A stretch of DNA of 64,000 bases from assembly GCF_030687395.1 (NCBI RefSeq), contig NZ_CP117430.1:4092001-4156000 (forward strand), written 5' to 3'. Below are positions 46,323 through 55,979 of the stretch, one piece after another; position 1 is the first letter of the stretch, and the number at the start of each line of letters is the position of its first letter. A program made the position numbers and the translations under genes. The notes beneath the pieces were generated by a model that saw only the letters and a list, made by a program, of their open reading frames with translations, did not search any database and was not told the DNA's origin. Origin of the DNA: Pseudomonas wuhanensis (GTDB lineage Bacteria; Pseudomonadota; Gammaproteobacteria; Pseudomonadales; Pseudomonadaceae).

Positions 46323-47279
46323 CTACTTGGTAACCAGCTCTACCGGAGTTTCAATGACGCCATTAACGCCGCTATCGACTGTCTCGCCTTTGATGATTTT
46401 CAGCGCAGTCTCGATGCCGAACACCGCTTGCCGGGCAGCAAACTGGTCGGCGGTGGCCAGGACGCGGCCATCCTTGAGCATTGGCTTGATGGCGTTGATG
46501 TTGTCGTAACCGACCACTTGCACCTTGCCGGCCTTGCCCGCCGCGCGCACGGCAGATACTGCGCCGACGGCCATGCTGTCGTTGCCGGCCAACAGGGCCT
46601 TGATGTTCGGGTATTCGCTGAGCATCGACGAAGCAACCTTGCCGCCCTTGTCGATTTCCCAATCACCGGACTGCAGGGACACGACTTTGATCTGCGCCGC
46701 CTCCATCGCATCCTTGAAGCCCGCCGTGCGCTGCTGGGCGTTGGTGGTGGTGGAAACGCCTTCAATGATGCCGACTTCATCACCGGCCTTCAGCTGTTTG
46801 GCCAGGTACTCACCCACCAGACGCGCGCCTTTGCGGTTGTCCGGGCCTACGAACGGAACGGTGATGTTTTTGCTTTTGACCACGGCCGGGTCCAACTGGT
46901 TATCGATGTTGATCACGGTGATGCCGGCATCGACTGCTTTCTTGATGACCGGGACCATGGCCTTGGAGTCTGCCGGGGCGATGACCAATGCGTTGACTTT
47001 GGACAAAATCATTTGCTCGACGATACGCGTCTGGCCGGCCGTGTCCGTTTCGTCCTTGATGCCGTTGGAGATCAGCTCGAAGTCGCCGGAATGGTCTTTC
47101 TGGTAGGCCTTGGCGCCGTCTTCCATGGTCAGGAAGAATTCGTTGGCCAGGGATTTCATGACCAGTGCGACTTTAGGTTTTTCAGGGGTTTCGGCGAATA
47201 CCGAAGAGACAGGTAAAGCGGCGGATGCGGCCGCCAGCATAGCGACAGCGAGAAGACGTCCAGCGAATGGCAGCTTCAT
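46323..47279 (-). CDS. rbsB: Ribose ABC transporter substrate-binding protein
   Basis: 318 residues with a signal peptide (1 to about 29, ending SSVFA). Periplasmic-binding fold with LVMKSLANEFFLTMEDGAKAY, ADSKAMVPVIKKAVDAGITV and VGYDNINAIKPML. First gene of the operon, downstream of the palindromic operator. Confidence 0.95.
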   Translation of the reverse strand: MKLPFAGRLLAVAMLAAASAALPVSSVFAETPEKPKVALVMKSLANEFFLTMEDGAKAYQKDHSGDFELISNGIKDETDTAGQTRIVEQMILSKVNALVIAPADSKAMVPVIKKAVDAGITVINIDNQLDPAVVKSKNITVPFVGPDNRKGARLVGEYLAKQLKAGDEVGIIEGVSTTTNAQQRTAGFKDAMEAAQIKVVSLQSGDWEIDKGGKVASSMLSEYPNIKALLAGNDSMAVGAVSAVRAAGKAGKVQVVGYDNINAIKPMLKDGRVLATADQFAARQAVFGIETALKIIKGETVDSGVNGVIETPVELVTK

Positions 47280-47376
47280 GGGTTCACTCCGATCTTATGA
47301 TTATTCTGAGCAACGCTTGCGCTGGAGTAACCTGCGGGACTCTGACCCTCACTGGATCCAGCCATCAAGGTGACCG

Positions 47377-47390
47377 CGCAAACGTTTGCG
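47377..47390. promoter_or_regulatory. LacI-type operator upstream of rbsB
   Basis: CGCAAACGTTTGCG is a perfect 14-bp palindrome with the central CG of LacI/GalR-family sites, about 100 bp upstream of the rbsB start. RbsR is the natural candidate. Confidence 0.8.
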
Positions 47391-47460
47391 TAGACCGAAC
47401 TATGCGAACCCTGTCGAGATTTGTCAACGCCCGTTCTGTCTCTCGGCTGGCTCTTTTACA

Positions 47461-47913
47461 TCACGCCGTGGTGCTGACCAGGCTGCCACTGCTGGAACCC
47501 TTGGCCAGCTCTTTCACAAGATTGCCAGTCACTTGCGCGAGCGCACCGCTGGTATCGGCGATTTGCCCCTGAATCGACATGACAGCGGTGGCTTTGGCTT
47601 CCGGAGTCGGATAATTCGCTGCCTGAGCGGCCGCCAATTGCTGCTGCTGTTCGCGCAGTTGCTGCTGCAGTTCCTGCATGCGCTTGAGCAATACCTGCAC
47701 CGCAATACTTTGATTGCTGCTTTTTTCGGATTTGGTTTCGCCTTGAGTCTGCGCAGAACCACCGGTTCTGACTTGGTTGTCGCTCCCCTCCTCTTCGCCC
47801 AGCGCTTGGGCCGAGGCGTCGGACGTCGCTTCACTCAAGGCATTGATGGTCGCCGGCGACTTGCCCGCGATAATGATTGCGCCTGCATTTGGAAAACCGA
47901 CAGTAAATGACAT
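47461..47913 (-). CDS. Hypothetical protein with glutamine-rich coiled coil
   Basis: 150 residues. The N-terminus is MSFTVGFPNAGAIIIAGKSP with no signal peptide; residues about 75-100 form a coiled coil (LLKRMQELQQQLREQQQQLA); the C-terminus is Ser/Gly/Thr-rich. Similar short proteins occur in pseudomonads with no known role. Upstream of, and on the same strand as, the ribose operon. Confidence 0.65.
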   Translation of the reverse strand: MSFTVGFPNAGAIIIAGKSPATINALSEATSDASAQALGEEEGSDNQVRTGGSAQTQGETKSEKSSNQSIAVQVLLKRMQELQQQLREQQQQLAAAQAANYPTPEAKATAVMSIQGQIADTSGALAQVTGNLVKELAKGSSSGSLVSTTA

Positions 47914-49338
<1,425 letters not shown>

Positions 49339-49347
49339 TCCGCCCTC

Positions 49348-49404
49348 GCCCGACCTGTTCCCGGTCGGGCACCGCCATCACCACTCGCCAGCCCTGGCGA
49401 GTGG
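49348..49404. terminator. Two tandem hairpins after ansB
   Basis: GCCCGACC/GGTCGGGC (49348-49370) followed by the near-continuous palindrome CCACTCGCCAG-CC-CTGGCGAGTGG (49381-49404, 11 bp). No U run follows, so they may stabilise the ansB mRNA end or act as a weak terminator. Confidence 0.55.
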
Positions 49405-49518
49405 TTCACGACTTCTTCCGATAAAAAATTTCCCACCGTCCTACACCAAACGGAAAAAACCACTGTCAGAGGATTTTCTTGAATTTTAAGCAGTTGCGAA
49501 AATGCTTACAGTTAAATA

Positions 49519-49534
49519 CTGTATGCACGTACAG
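49519..49534. promoter_or_regulatory. LexA box upstream of DUF1654-endA
   Basis: CTGTATGCACGTACAG fits the consensus CTGT-N8-ACAG and is fully palindromic except at the centre. It lies 18 bp before the GTG start of the DUF1654 gene, a position where LexA would block transcription. Confidence 0.85.
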
Positions 49535-49552
49535 CTTAATAAGGATAATTCC

Positions 49553-49792
49553 GTGGCCACTTCCTCTGTCTCTCCTGACGCCTATGAACGCCTGGGTATG
49601 CGCGTTCAGAAAATCATCAATTCCCCCACCGCCCAAAAAGCCAAAGCTGCACTGATCTTCCGTCTTCCGGACGAACCCGTGGATGAGTGGGAACGCTTGC
49701 TCGAAGAAATCGACGAGAACGACAACGTCACCCTCGCCCATCGCGACGATGGCGGTGTGCAGATTTTCTGGGTTGTGCCGAAGGAAGACTGA
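49553..49792 (+). CDS. DUF1654 family protein, SOS-controlled
   Basis: 79 residues from GTG 49553 (AAGGAT seven bases upstream); the ATG at 49502 lies before the LexA box. DUF1654 features: YERLGMRVQKIINSP, AALIFRLPDEPVDEWERLLEEI and the C-terminal VQIFWVVP. No signal peptide. Function unknown; it precedes endA by four bases, so the two are one transcript. Confidence 0.85.
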   Translation: MATSSVSPDAYERLGMRVQKIINSPTAQKAKAALIFRLPDEPVDEWERLLEEIDENDNVTLAHRDDGGVQIFWVVPKED

Positions 49793-49796
49793 GTCA

Positions 49797-50486
49797 ATGA
49801 GTGTCCGCTGGTTTGCTTTACTGCTGCTGTTCATCACCCTCGGCGCCCAGGCTGGCGCCCCACGCACCTTCAACGAAGCCAAGAAAGTCGCGTGGAAGTT
49901 GTACGCCCCGCAATCCACCGAGTTTTATTGCGGCTGCAAATACACCGGTAACCGTGTAGACCTCGCCGCCTGCGGTTATGTGCCGCGCAAAAACGCCAAA
50001 CGCGCCTCGCGCATCGAGTGGGAACACATTGTTCCGGCGTGGCAGATCGGTCATCAGCGCGAATGCTGGCAACAAGGCGGGCGCAAAAACTGCACGCGGT
50101 ACGACCCGACCTATCAGAAAGCCGAGGCCGATCTGCACAATCTGGTGCCAAGCATTGGCGAGGTGAATGGCGATCGCAGCAACTTCAGCTTCGGCTGGTT
50201 GCCGGTGCAAACCGGTCAATACGGTTCGTGCCTGACACAGGTCGACTTCAAGGCGAAGAAGGTCATGCCCCGCCCTTCCATTCGCGGCATGATCGCCCGG
50301 ACTTACTTCTACATGAGCAAGCAGTACGGCTTGCGCCTGTCAAAACAGGATCGGCAACTGTATGAAGCCTGGAACAAGACTTATCCGGTACAGACTTGGG
50401 AACGTCAGCGCAATCAGAGTGTTGCTTGCGTGATGGGGCGCGGCAACGAATTTGTCGGCCCGGTGGACATGAAAACCTGCGGCTGA
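49797..50486 (+). CDS. endA: Endonuclease I, secreted
   Basis: 229 residues from ATG 49797. Signal peptide (1 to about 20, LGAQA). Beta-beta-alpha-metal nuclease core with WEHIVPAWQIG and HNLVPSIGEVNGDRSNF; six or more cysteines for disulfides. Cuts double-stranded DNA in the periplasm or outside the cell. Coupled to the LexA-boxed DUF1654 gene. Confidence 0.93.
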   Translation: MSVRWFALLLLFITLGAQAGAPRTFNEAKKVAWKLYAPQSTEFYCGCKYTGNRVDLAACGYVPRKNAKRASRIEWEHIVPAWQIGHQRECWQQGGRKNCTRYDPTYQKAEADLHNLVPSIGEVNGDRSNFSFGWLPVQTGQYGSCLTQVDFKAKKVMPRPSIRGMIARTYFYMSKQYGLRLSKQDRQLYEAWNKTYPVQTWERQRNQSVACVMGRGNEFVGPVDMKTCG

Positions 50487-50503
50487 CCGACTGCTGAAAA
50501 CAC

Positions 50504-50536
50504 AAAGGCCTGGGGCATTACACCCCAGGCCTTTTT
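50504..50536. terminator. Bidirectional terminator
   Basis: AAAGGCCTGGGG, 7-base loop, CCCCAGGCCTTT then TT. Shared by endA (+) and the SPOR gene (-). Confidence 0.9.
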
Positions 50537-50559
50537 CGTTTCTAACCGTCGCTTTTGTG

Positions 50560-50925
50560 TTATTGGGCCGTCGGGTGCTCAACGACCAGCGCCTCGATGT
50601 TCCTTTTTTTCGCCCGGGTGAGCGCAGCCGTCACTTCAGCTTGTTTGGCTTCGGCCTCGGCTTTCGAATTGAATGGCCCGACCAGAATACGAACCTTCCC
50701 ATTATCCCTGATGACGCTGGAAACGAAGCTATGCTCAATCAACCAGCCGCTCAGGTCGCTGACCGCCTGGGGCGTTTCGCCGCGCACCTCGACGTCCCAT
50801 TGTGGACCGGTTGTCGCCGCGGGTGCGGAAGCGACTGTCGGTTGGGGCTTTTGCGCGTCAACCCCCTTACCCTCATCGCACCCGACCAACGTCAATACTG
50901 CGATTACCAAGGCCATTTTGCGCAC
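50560..50925 (-). CDS. SPOR-domain lipoprotein
   Basis: 121 residues, probably starting at GTG 50925 (AGAGGGAA upstream; ATG 50916 is too far from it). Lipobox VLTLVGC. The C-terminal SPOR domain (about 42-115) reads WDVEVRGETPQAVSDLSGWL ... VRILVGPFNSKAEAEAKQAEV and should bind denuded septal peptidoglycan. Confidence 0.82.
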   Translation of the reverse strand: MRKMALVIAVLTLVGCDEGKGVDAQKPQPTVASAPAATTGPQWDVEVRGETPQAVSDLSGWLIEHSFVSSVIRDNGKVRILVGPFNSKAEAEAKQAEVTAALTRAKKRNIEALVVEHPTAQ

Positions 50926-51174
50926 AACGCTTCCCTCTGAATGCTGAAAGCGGCGATTTTAACACTCATGGATCCTGTTCGAGCGCCGCAAAATGGGCGC
51001 AAAACAACGAGAATGATGGTTGCGGCCTCTGTATAGTTACGCCTTGGGAATTAATGCAGCATCTGCGCGTCAGAAAGAGGCACCCAAACTGCGAGACTTC
51101 GCACTAATCTATACCTATACCGACCTCTGCACTGTCCAAATCAGGTGCCCTACAAAGCAATCAAGGAGAAAACC

Positions 51175-51369
51175 ATGCTGATACTCACCCGCAAAGTCGG
51201 TGAAAGCATAAACATCGGTGACAACATAACGATCACCATTCTGGGCGTTAGCGGCCAGCAAGTCAGGATTGGCATCAACGCCCCGAAAGACGTTGCGGTG
51301 CATCGCGAAGAAATCTATCAACGCATTCAGGCCGGCCTGACCGCCCCAGACAAACCGCAAACACCCTGA
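51175..51369 (+). CDS. csrA: CsrA/RsmA family translational regulator (RsmE-like)
   Basis: 64 residues from ATG 51175 behind AAGGAG. Reads [20 protein letters not shown] ... [20 protein letters not shown], with the RNA-contacting L4 and R44. The ESINIGD variant and the C-terminal TAPDKPQTP tail resemble RsmE rather than RsmA, so one of several paralogues. Binds AnGGA motifs; its own site (AAGGAGA) contains one, compatible with autorepression. Confidence 0.9.
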   Translation: MLILTRKVGESINIGDNITITILGVSGQQVRIGINAPKDVAVHREEIYQRIQAGLTAPDKPQTP

Positions 51370-51562
51370 ATCCTGCTGTGGTCAGTAGCCAGCCCATTCA
51401 GCCTCGAATATCGGCTGGCTAAAGATTCAAGCACCGCATCGCTCTGCGCCCAACCTCACTGCGACACAGTCGCAACGTGGAGCCGATACTAGCGCCCCCT
51501 CTCATGCCATGACTGTCAGACGTTTCGGATTTACTGCGAGAAAAGAGCTTCCTCCTTCCTGA

Positions 51563-52018
51563 CTAACCAAACGTTATCCCACGCGCCATGCCCGTGGCGG
51601 CCACGACCATCAGCACCAACAGCAGCGCTTCGATATGACTGATACGGGCAAACAGCGTTGCGCGCCCGGTATCGATCGCCGCCCCACGCCCCAGCGCAAT
51701 CCGCCATTTGATCAGCGCCACCATCGGCGCAATTTCAAGCAACAGGATAAAGACGAAGAGCGTCATCTTGAGATGAAACAGCGGTTGGTGAAGATAGTAA
51801 TCAGTGCCTTTTTCATACCCGCCAAAGGCTCGCACCCCCCCCGTGACCAAGAGAATGACTGCAGAGATCCCCCACAGATTATCCGCAACCAAAACGCTGC
51901 GCGCTTCCCCCGCCCCGGCAATCAGGCGACGTAAAGCTGTACCGCGGGTCAGTACTGCCCAGAAGCCCAGCGCAAAGGCCAAGAGGTGAATCGCCGCCAG
52001 AAACCAGTGAGCCAGCAT
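51563..52018 (-). CDS. DUF2214 family membrane protein
   Basis: 151 residues from ATG 52018 (AAGGAG seven bases upstream; the ATG at 52024 abuts it). Four membrane helices, with conserved-looking HLLAFALGFWAVLTRG and ADNLWGISAVILLVTGGVRAF. DUF2214 proteins have no assigned function. Confidence 0.85.
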   Translation of the reverse strand: MLAHWFLAAIHLLAFALGFWAVLTRGTALRRLIAGAGEARSVLVADNLWGISAVILLVTGGVRAFGGYEKGTDYYLHQPLFHLKMTLFVFILLLEIAPMVALIKWRIALGRGAAIDTGRATLFARISHIEALLLVLMVVAATGMARGITFG

Positions 52019-52186
52019 CGACATACTCCTTACAGATGAAGTTTAAACAGCCCTACAGTAGTAGTTCATCGGAGGAGATTTGCCTACGCACCTGGTTCCG
52101 CTGATTACCCGCACATCACCACCGCCAGGGCGACCGATTTGCCGGGTGTTTCAACGTCGGACTCAATTGGCACACAGCGGGCACAA

Positions 52187-52219
52187 AAAAGCCGGGCTCC
52201 TGAGGGATACCCGGCTTTT
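52187..52219 (-). terminator. Terminator of the glycine-rich protein gene
   Basis: GCCGGG/CCCGGC stem; six A before it on the + strand give a U run on the minus strand. Confidence 0.8.
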
Positions 52220-52232
52220 GAGAACTTTGGAC

Positions 52233-52742
52233 TTAATCCGTTCTTTTTGAAGTCGAAGTGCGAGCGTTACTCAACCCTTTCGTGTTGTGATCGCCAGGCT
52301 TGGAGGCCGAAATGGCAGAGGCCTTCGCCACCCCTCGCGTATCCTTGGAATGAGCAATGCCCGAAGTGACTGAACCACGACCACGATCACCGTTACGATC
52401 GCTACCGTAGTGGTTGCCGCTGAGACCATGGTCCCGAACGGCCCTGCCTGCGTGATCACTGCTCAAGCCTGCGCCACGGCCATTGCTGCTGACACCGCCA
52501 GAATGGCCTGAATTACCGCTGCCACCATGACCACCGCCGTTACCACCACCGTTACCGCCGCCATTGCCACCGCCGCTACCGCCGCCGTTACCACCACCAC
52601 CACCACCACCACCACCACCACCACCACCATCTTTCGCGTAGGCGGAACTCATGATGGACAGATCAGCGGGCAATAATGGGGCGGCTGCAAGCATCATCAC
52701 GCACGACATGACAGCTGCAAAACTTTTATTTTTTAATAACAT
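52233..52742 (-). CDS. Secreted glycine-rich low-complexity protein
   Basis: 169 residues from ATG 52742. Signal-like N-terminus (MLLKNKSFAAVMSC ... SSAYA). Then an uninterrupted run of 14 glycines and GGGN/GGGS repeats to about residue 90, and a His/Asp/Arg/Ser-rich tail. No domain recognised. Next to the CigR-like gene, itself rich in Gly/His/Lys, so both may be surface or matrix-associated. Confidence 0.6.
   Translation of the reverse strand: MLLKNKSFAAVMSCVMMLAAAPLLPADLSIMSSAYAKDGGGGGGGGGGGGGNGGGSGGGNGGGNGGGNGGGHGGSGNSGHSGGVSSNGRGAGLSSDHAGRAVRDHGLSGNHYGSDRNGDRGRGSVTSGIAHSKDTRGVAKASAISASKPGDHNTKGLSNARTSTSKRTD
52590..52629. repeat. ACC trinucleotide microsatellite
   Basis: Thirteen tandem ACC units encoding the polyglycine run of the minus-strand protein. 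Length is prone to slippage in steps of one codon. Confidence 0.85.
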
Positions 52743-52920
52743 GGGTGGGTTCCGTGAGGTTGATATTGCACGAAGTAATTGACCGATTCGGCGCCACACA
52801 GTTCAAAGGTCAACGACCAACGGGCAGGCAATGTGCAGTTATCGAACAATGCACATTGCTTCCCGTAGTTTTATTGGTCGTTATGCAGCGAGGGAGCGAT
52901 TGGAATCTGTCGTTTTCACT

Positions 52921-53388
52921 TCAATCGAATGCGCCATTGAGAACCTCGTAGATGATCCCGGTAGCGATCGCCACCAATATCAAGTCAGTGCCAGCCTGCC
53001 GCCACTCGTAGCCATCGTAGTGTGGAAGCCTGCCGAGCAATCGGCCATCGAGTTTCTTGGCGATCCCCGGCGGTAGCGGTTTTCCGCGGGCGAGATTTTT
53101 TTGAATGCCGGGTGGCAAGGCGGGCCCAGGGCTCCAGTAATCGCGATAACCACCCACGATTCCAAGAACACTTCCGTGATTGATGCTCGGACCGTGACTC
53201 CAATCGTCACCCCCTGAACCTTTGCCTTTGTTTCCATGGCTGGCGTTGCCATGGTCCTGGATGTTTTGTGGATTTCCCTTGCCGCTTCCCTGGCCCTTCC
53301 CGTTTCCCGGGTCGGCCAATGCAGTCATTGAACCGGACGCCAAGGCAAGACACGTCATAGCGGCAATCAACGAGCGAGATCTAAACAT
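52921..53388 (-). CDS. CigR-like secreted inner-membrane-associated protein
   Basis: 155 residues. Signal peptide (1 to about 25, MTALA). Gly/Lys/His-rich linker (about 26-75), then LPPGIQKNLARGKPLPPGIAKKL, the hallmark of the RcnB/CigR-type family, and a C-terminal hydrophobic helix (LILVAIATGIIYEVL). CigR in Salmonella is an anti-virulence factor; here the role is unknown. Confidence 0.8.
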   Translation of the reverse strand: MFRSRSLIAAMTCLALASGSMTALADPGNGKGQGSGKGNPQNIQDHGNASHGNKGKGSGGDDWSHGPSINHGSVLGIVGGYRDYWSPGPALPPGIQKNLARGKPLPPGIAKKLDGRLLGRLPHYDGYEWRQAGTDLILVAIATGIIYEVLNGAFD

Positions 53389-53509
53389 ATCCGTTCTCTC
53401 AGAAAGGGGATGCCCCCTGCAATGTAGACGGTTATGGCTGTATTAGTTCAGAAACTGTGTTCACTGGAGCGACAGGGCCAGACGGGGAAATCGAACGAAT
53501 GGAGAGCAG

Positions 53510-53542
53510 AGCTGGCCCAGTTAGTTGATAGCTGGGCCAGCT
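53510..53542. repeat. Perfect 11-bp inverted repeat
   Basis: AGCTGGCCCAG, 11-base loop, CTGGGCCAGCT in the gap between the secreted protein gene and CigR. No U run on either strand; possible processing or binding site. Confidence 0.55.
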
Positions 53543-53607
53543 GAAACACTAACAACCACTCCCGCCCCAAGCCAGTCATCTGCACCACCTGGCTGCCAGC
53601 AAGTCGC

Positions 53608-53949
53608 TTACAACGGGCAGATAGCGATAACTTCATAGCCATTGCCTGCGGAGCTGATCTGCACGGTCCAGCCTTGCGCAAAAACCATGTCATGGTCCTC
53701 GACAATGGCACTTATGACGGGACAAAGCTCTCTGGCTTCCTCTGGAGAGCTGTCTACTGAGATGTTGACCGAACGATCCTCGGCAGAGAATTCGGAGGCT
53801 TGGGTCAAGGCGTCGTTGCCATCCAGCATTTTGCAGAGCAATGAGGCGTTCTCGACGGACTTGTCTGTAGCACCGGCGTGAGCCAATTGAATCGTCGCAA
53901 TCGTCAGTAAAAAGAACATACCCGCTGCGTATTTATTTCTCACTTCCAT
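53608..53949 (-). CDS. Hypothetical secreted protein
   Basis: 113 residues with a signal peptide (about 1-25, LAHA). Three cysteines in the mature part (LLCKML, ELCPVI, IAICPL). AT-richer than the flanking genes. Not recognised. Confidence 0.6.
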   Translation of the reverse strand: MEVRNKYAAGMFFLLTIATIQLAHAGATDKSVENASLLCKMLDGNDALTQASEFSAEDRSVNISVDSSPEEARELCPVISAIVEDHDMVFAQGWTVQISSAGNGYEVIAICPL

Positions 53950-54124
53950 GTTCCTTGGATGGGGTGAAGAAATACTAATTCATGAGCGTCTAGTCCTGAA
54001 ATAAGTTGCAGCTGCTAGTAGCGCCTCATAGCCGATCCGTTGCCGACATCCCGCCAGTAGCGCCCGCACCAGGAATAGTTTTTTGGAATATTTTTGCAGT
54101 GGGAGTTTTGCAAATCGCAAACAA

Positions 54125-54155
54125 CAAAAAAGGGCCCACCTTTCGGTGGGCCCTT
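54125..54155 (-). terminator. Terminator of tRNA-Val(GAC)
   Basis: AGGGCCCACC-TTTC-GGTGGGCCCT, with A run on the + strand side becoming U run on the minus strand. Confidence 0.88.
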
Positions 54156-54184
54156 CTAGACCGCCCAGCAGAGCGGATTTTGTT

Positions 54185-54261
54185 TGGTAGGCGCGATTGG
54201 ACTCGAACCAACGACCCCCACCATGTCAAGGTGGTGCTCTAACCAACTGAGCTACGTGCCT
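54185..54261 (-). tRNA. tRNA-Val(GAC)
   Basis: 77 nt including encoded CCA; 5' AGGCACGTAGCTCAG, anticodon loop TTGACAT (GAC). The acceptor stem has one A-C mismatch. Confidence 0.93.
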
Positions 54262-54444
54262 GCTGTGAGGCGGCATTCTACGGAATTCCGAAGGGGTGTC
54301 AACACCTTTTTTTCACCTAACCCTATGAATATGCAAAATATTTAATTTTGCCGTGGCAAAGAAGATTTTCCGGTGGCTGGCGGTCGTTTTTTAACTCGGG
54401 TAGGATCGATGCACTCGTAAAATATATTAAACAGAGGCTGCAGG

Positions 54445-55728
54445 ATGGCGAACACTCCCTACCCAGAGTCCTATTACGCCGCGTCGGCTAATGCGGCGCC
54501 GCCGCGCCCGGCCTTGCAGGATGATGTAGAGACTGATGTCTGTGTCATCGGCGCCGGTTATACCGGCCTGTCCTCTGCCCTGTTCCTGCTGGAGAACGGT
54601 TTTCGGGTAGCGGTTCTGGAAGCCGCCAAAGTGGGTTTTGGCGCATCGGGGCGCAACGGTGGCCAGATCGTTAACAGCTACAGCCGTGATATCGATGTGA
54701 TCGAGCGCAGTGTCGGCCCCAAGCAAGCTCAGCTATTGGGGCAAATGGCGTTCGAGGGCGGACGGATCATTCGTGAGCGGGTGGCCAAATACAACATCCA
54801 GTGCGACCTGAAGGACGGCGGCGTGTTTGCCGCCATTACCGCCAAGCAGATGGGCCATCTGGAATCCCAAAAGCGCCTGTGGGAGCGTTTCGGTCACACG
54901 CAACTTGAGCTACTGGATCAGCGACGCATCCGTGAAGTGGTGGCGTGCGATCAATACGTCGGCGGCATGCTCGACATGAGCGGCGGGCATATTCATCCGC
55001 TCAATCTTGTCTTGGGCGAGGCAGCCGCCGTGGAGTCGCTGGGCGGCACCATTTACGAACAGTCGCCAGCGGTGCGCATCGAGCGCGGCGCCAATCCGGT
55101 GGTGCATACGCCTCAAGGCAAGGTCAGGGCCAAATTCATCATCGTCGCCGGCAACGCGTACATTGGTAACCTAGTCCCAGAACTGGCGGCCAAGTCGATG
55201 CCCTGCGGGACTCAAGTGATCGCCACCGAACCCTTAGGCGATGAATTGGCCAAGCGCCTGTTGCCTCAGGACTACTGCGTCGAAGATTGTAACTACCTGC
55301 TTGATTACTACCGCCTGAGCGCTGACAAACGCCTGATTTTCGGCGGCGGCGTGGTCTATGGCGCGCGCGATCCGGCGAACATCGAGGCGATCATTCGACC
55401 GAAGATGCTCAAGGCCTTCCCGCAGCTCAAGGACGTGAAAATCGATTACGCATGGACCGGCAATTTCCTGCTGACTTTGTCGCGCCTTCCCCAGGTCGGA
55501 CGACTGGGCGACAACATCTACTATTCCCAAGGTTGCAGCGGCCATGGCGTGACGTATACGCACCTGGCGGGCAAGGTACTGGCCGAAGCATTGCGCGGTC
55601 AGGCCGAGCGCTTCGACGCCTTTGCCGACCTGCCCCACTACCCGTTCCCCGGCGGACAATTGCTGCGTACACCGTTCGCTGCGTTGGGCGCCTGGTATTA
55701 CGGATTGCGGGACAAGTTCGGATACTGA
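54445..55728 (+). CDS. FAD-dependent amine oxidase, PuuB/OrdL-like
   Basis: 427 residues from ATG 54445 (GAGG upstream). The FAD-binding Rossmann motif GAGYTG at 36-41 is followed by the DAO signature FGASGRNGGQIVNSYS. The C-terminal YYSQGCSGHGVTYTHLAGKVLAE is typical of gamma-glutamylputrescine oxidase and related glycine/amine oxidases. Converts an amine to an aldehyde, releasing ammonia and H2O2. Stand-alone; pseudomonads have several paralogues, so the substrate is uncertain. Confidence 0.88.
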   Translation: MANTPYPESYYAASANAAPPRPALQDDVETDVCVIGAGYTGLSSALFLLENGFRVAVLEAAKVGFGASGRNGGQIVNSYSRDIDVIERSVGPKQAQLLGQMAFEGGRIIRERVAKYNIQCDLKDGGVFAAITAKQMGHLESQKRLWERFGHTQLELLDQRRIREVVACDQYVGGMLDMSGGHIHPLNLVLGEAAAVESLGGTIYEQSPAVRIERGANPVVHTPQGKVRAKFIIVAGNAYIGNLVPELAAKSMPCGTQVIATEPLGDELAKRLLPQDYCVEDCNYLLDYYRLSADKRLIFGGGVVYGARDPANIEAIIRPKMLKAFPQLKDVKIDYAWTGNFLLTLSRLPQVGRLGDNIYYSQGCSGHGVTYTHLAGKVLAEALRGQAERFDAFADLPHYPFPGGQLLRTPFAALGAWYYGLRDKFGY

Positions 55729-55790
55729 TCGATAGAGGTGAAAAGGGGCCGCTGAATGCGGCCAATGCCAGTCAGTTAAAGTGCGGGAAC

Positions 55791-55881
55791 CTGTGGGAGC
55801 GGGCTTGCTCGCGAAAGCGGTGAATCAGGTGACATCAATGTTGGCTGTGCCTCCGTCTTCGCGAGCAAGCCCGCTCCCACA
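55791..55881. repeat. REP doublet (REPIN)
   Basis: CTGTGGGAGCGGGCTTGCTC and inverted GAGCAAGCCCGCTCCCACA with a spacer of about 45 bp (CATCAATGTTGGCTGT). Placed downstream of the PuuB-like gene. Confidence 0.9.
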
Positions 55882-55979
55882 TGGATTGCGCTTTCCCCGA
55901 TCTTGCCACGTCCACCCGCGAGCGCATGACACCACACGGCAACGCCCTTCCCTGTGGCGCAGCGCATGGCTGGATCGAT

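Noticed and set aside
52590..52629. ACC repeat as a possible CRISPR or phase-switch
   Set aside because: Repeat unit is three bases, so slippage keeps the reading frame and cannot switch the gene on or off.
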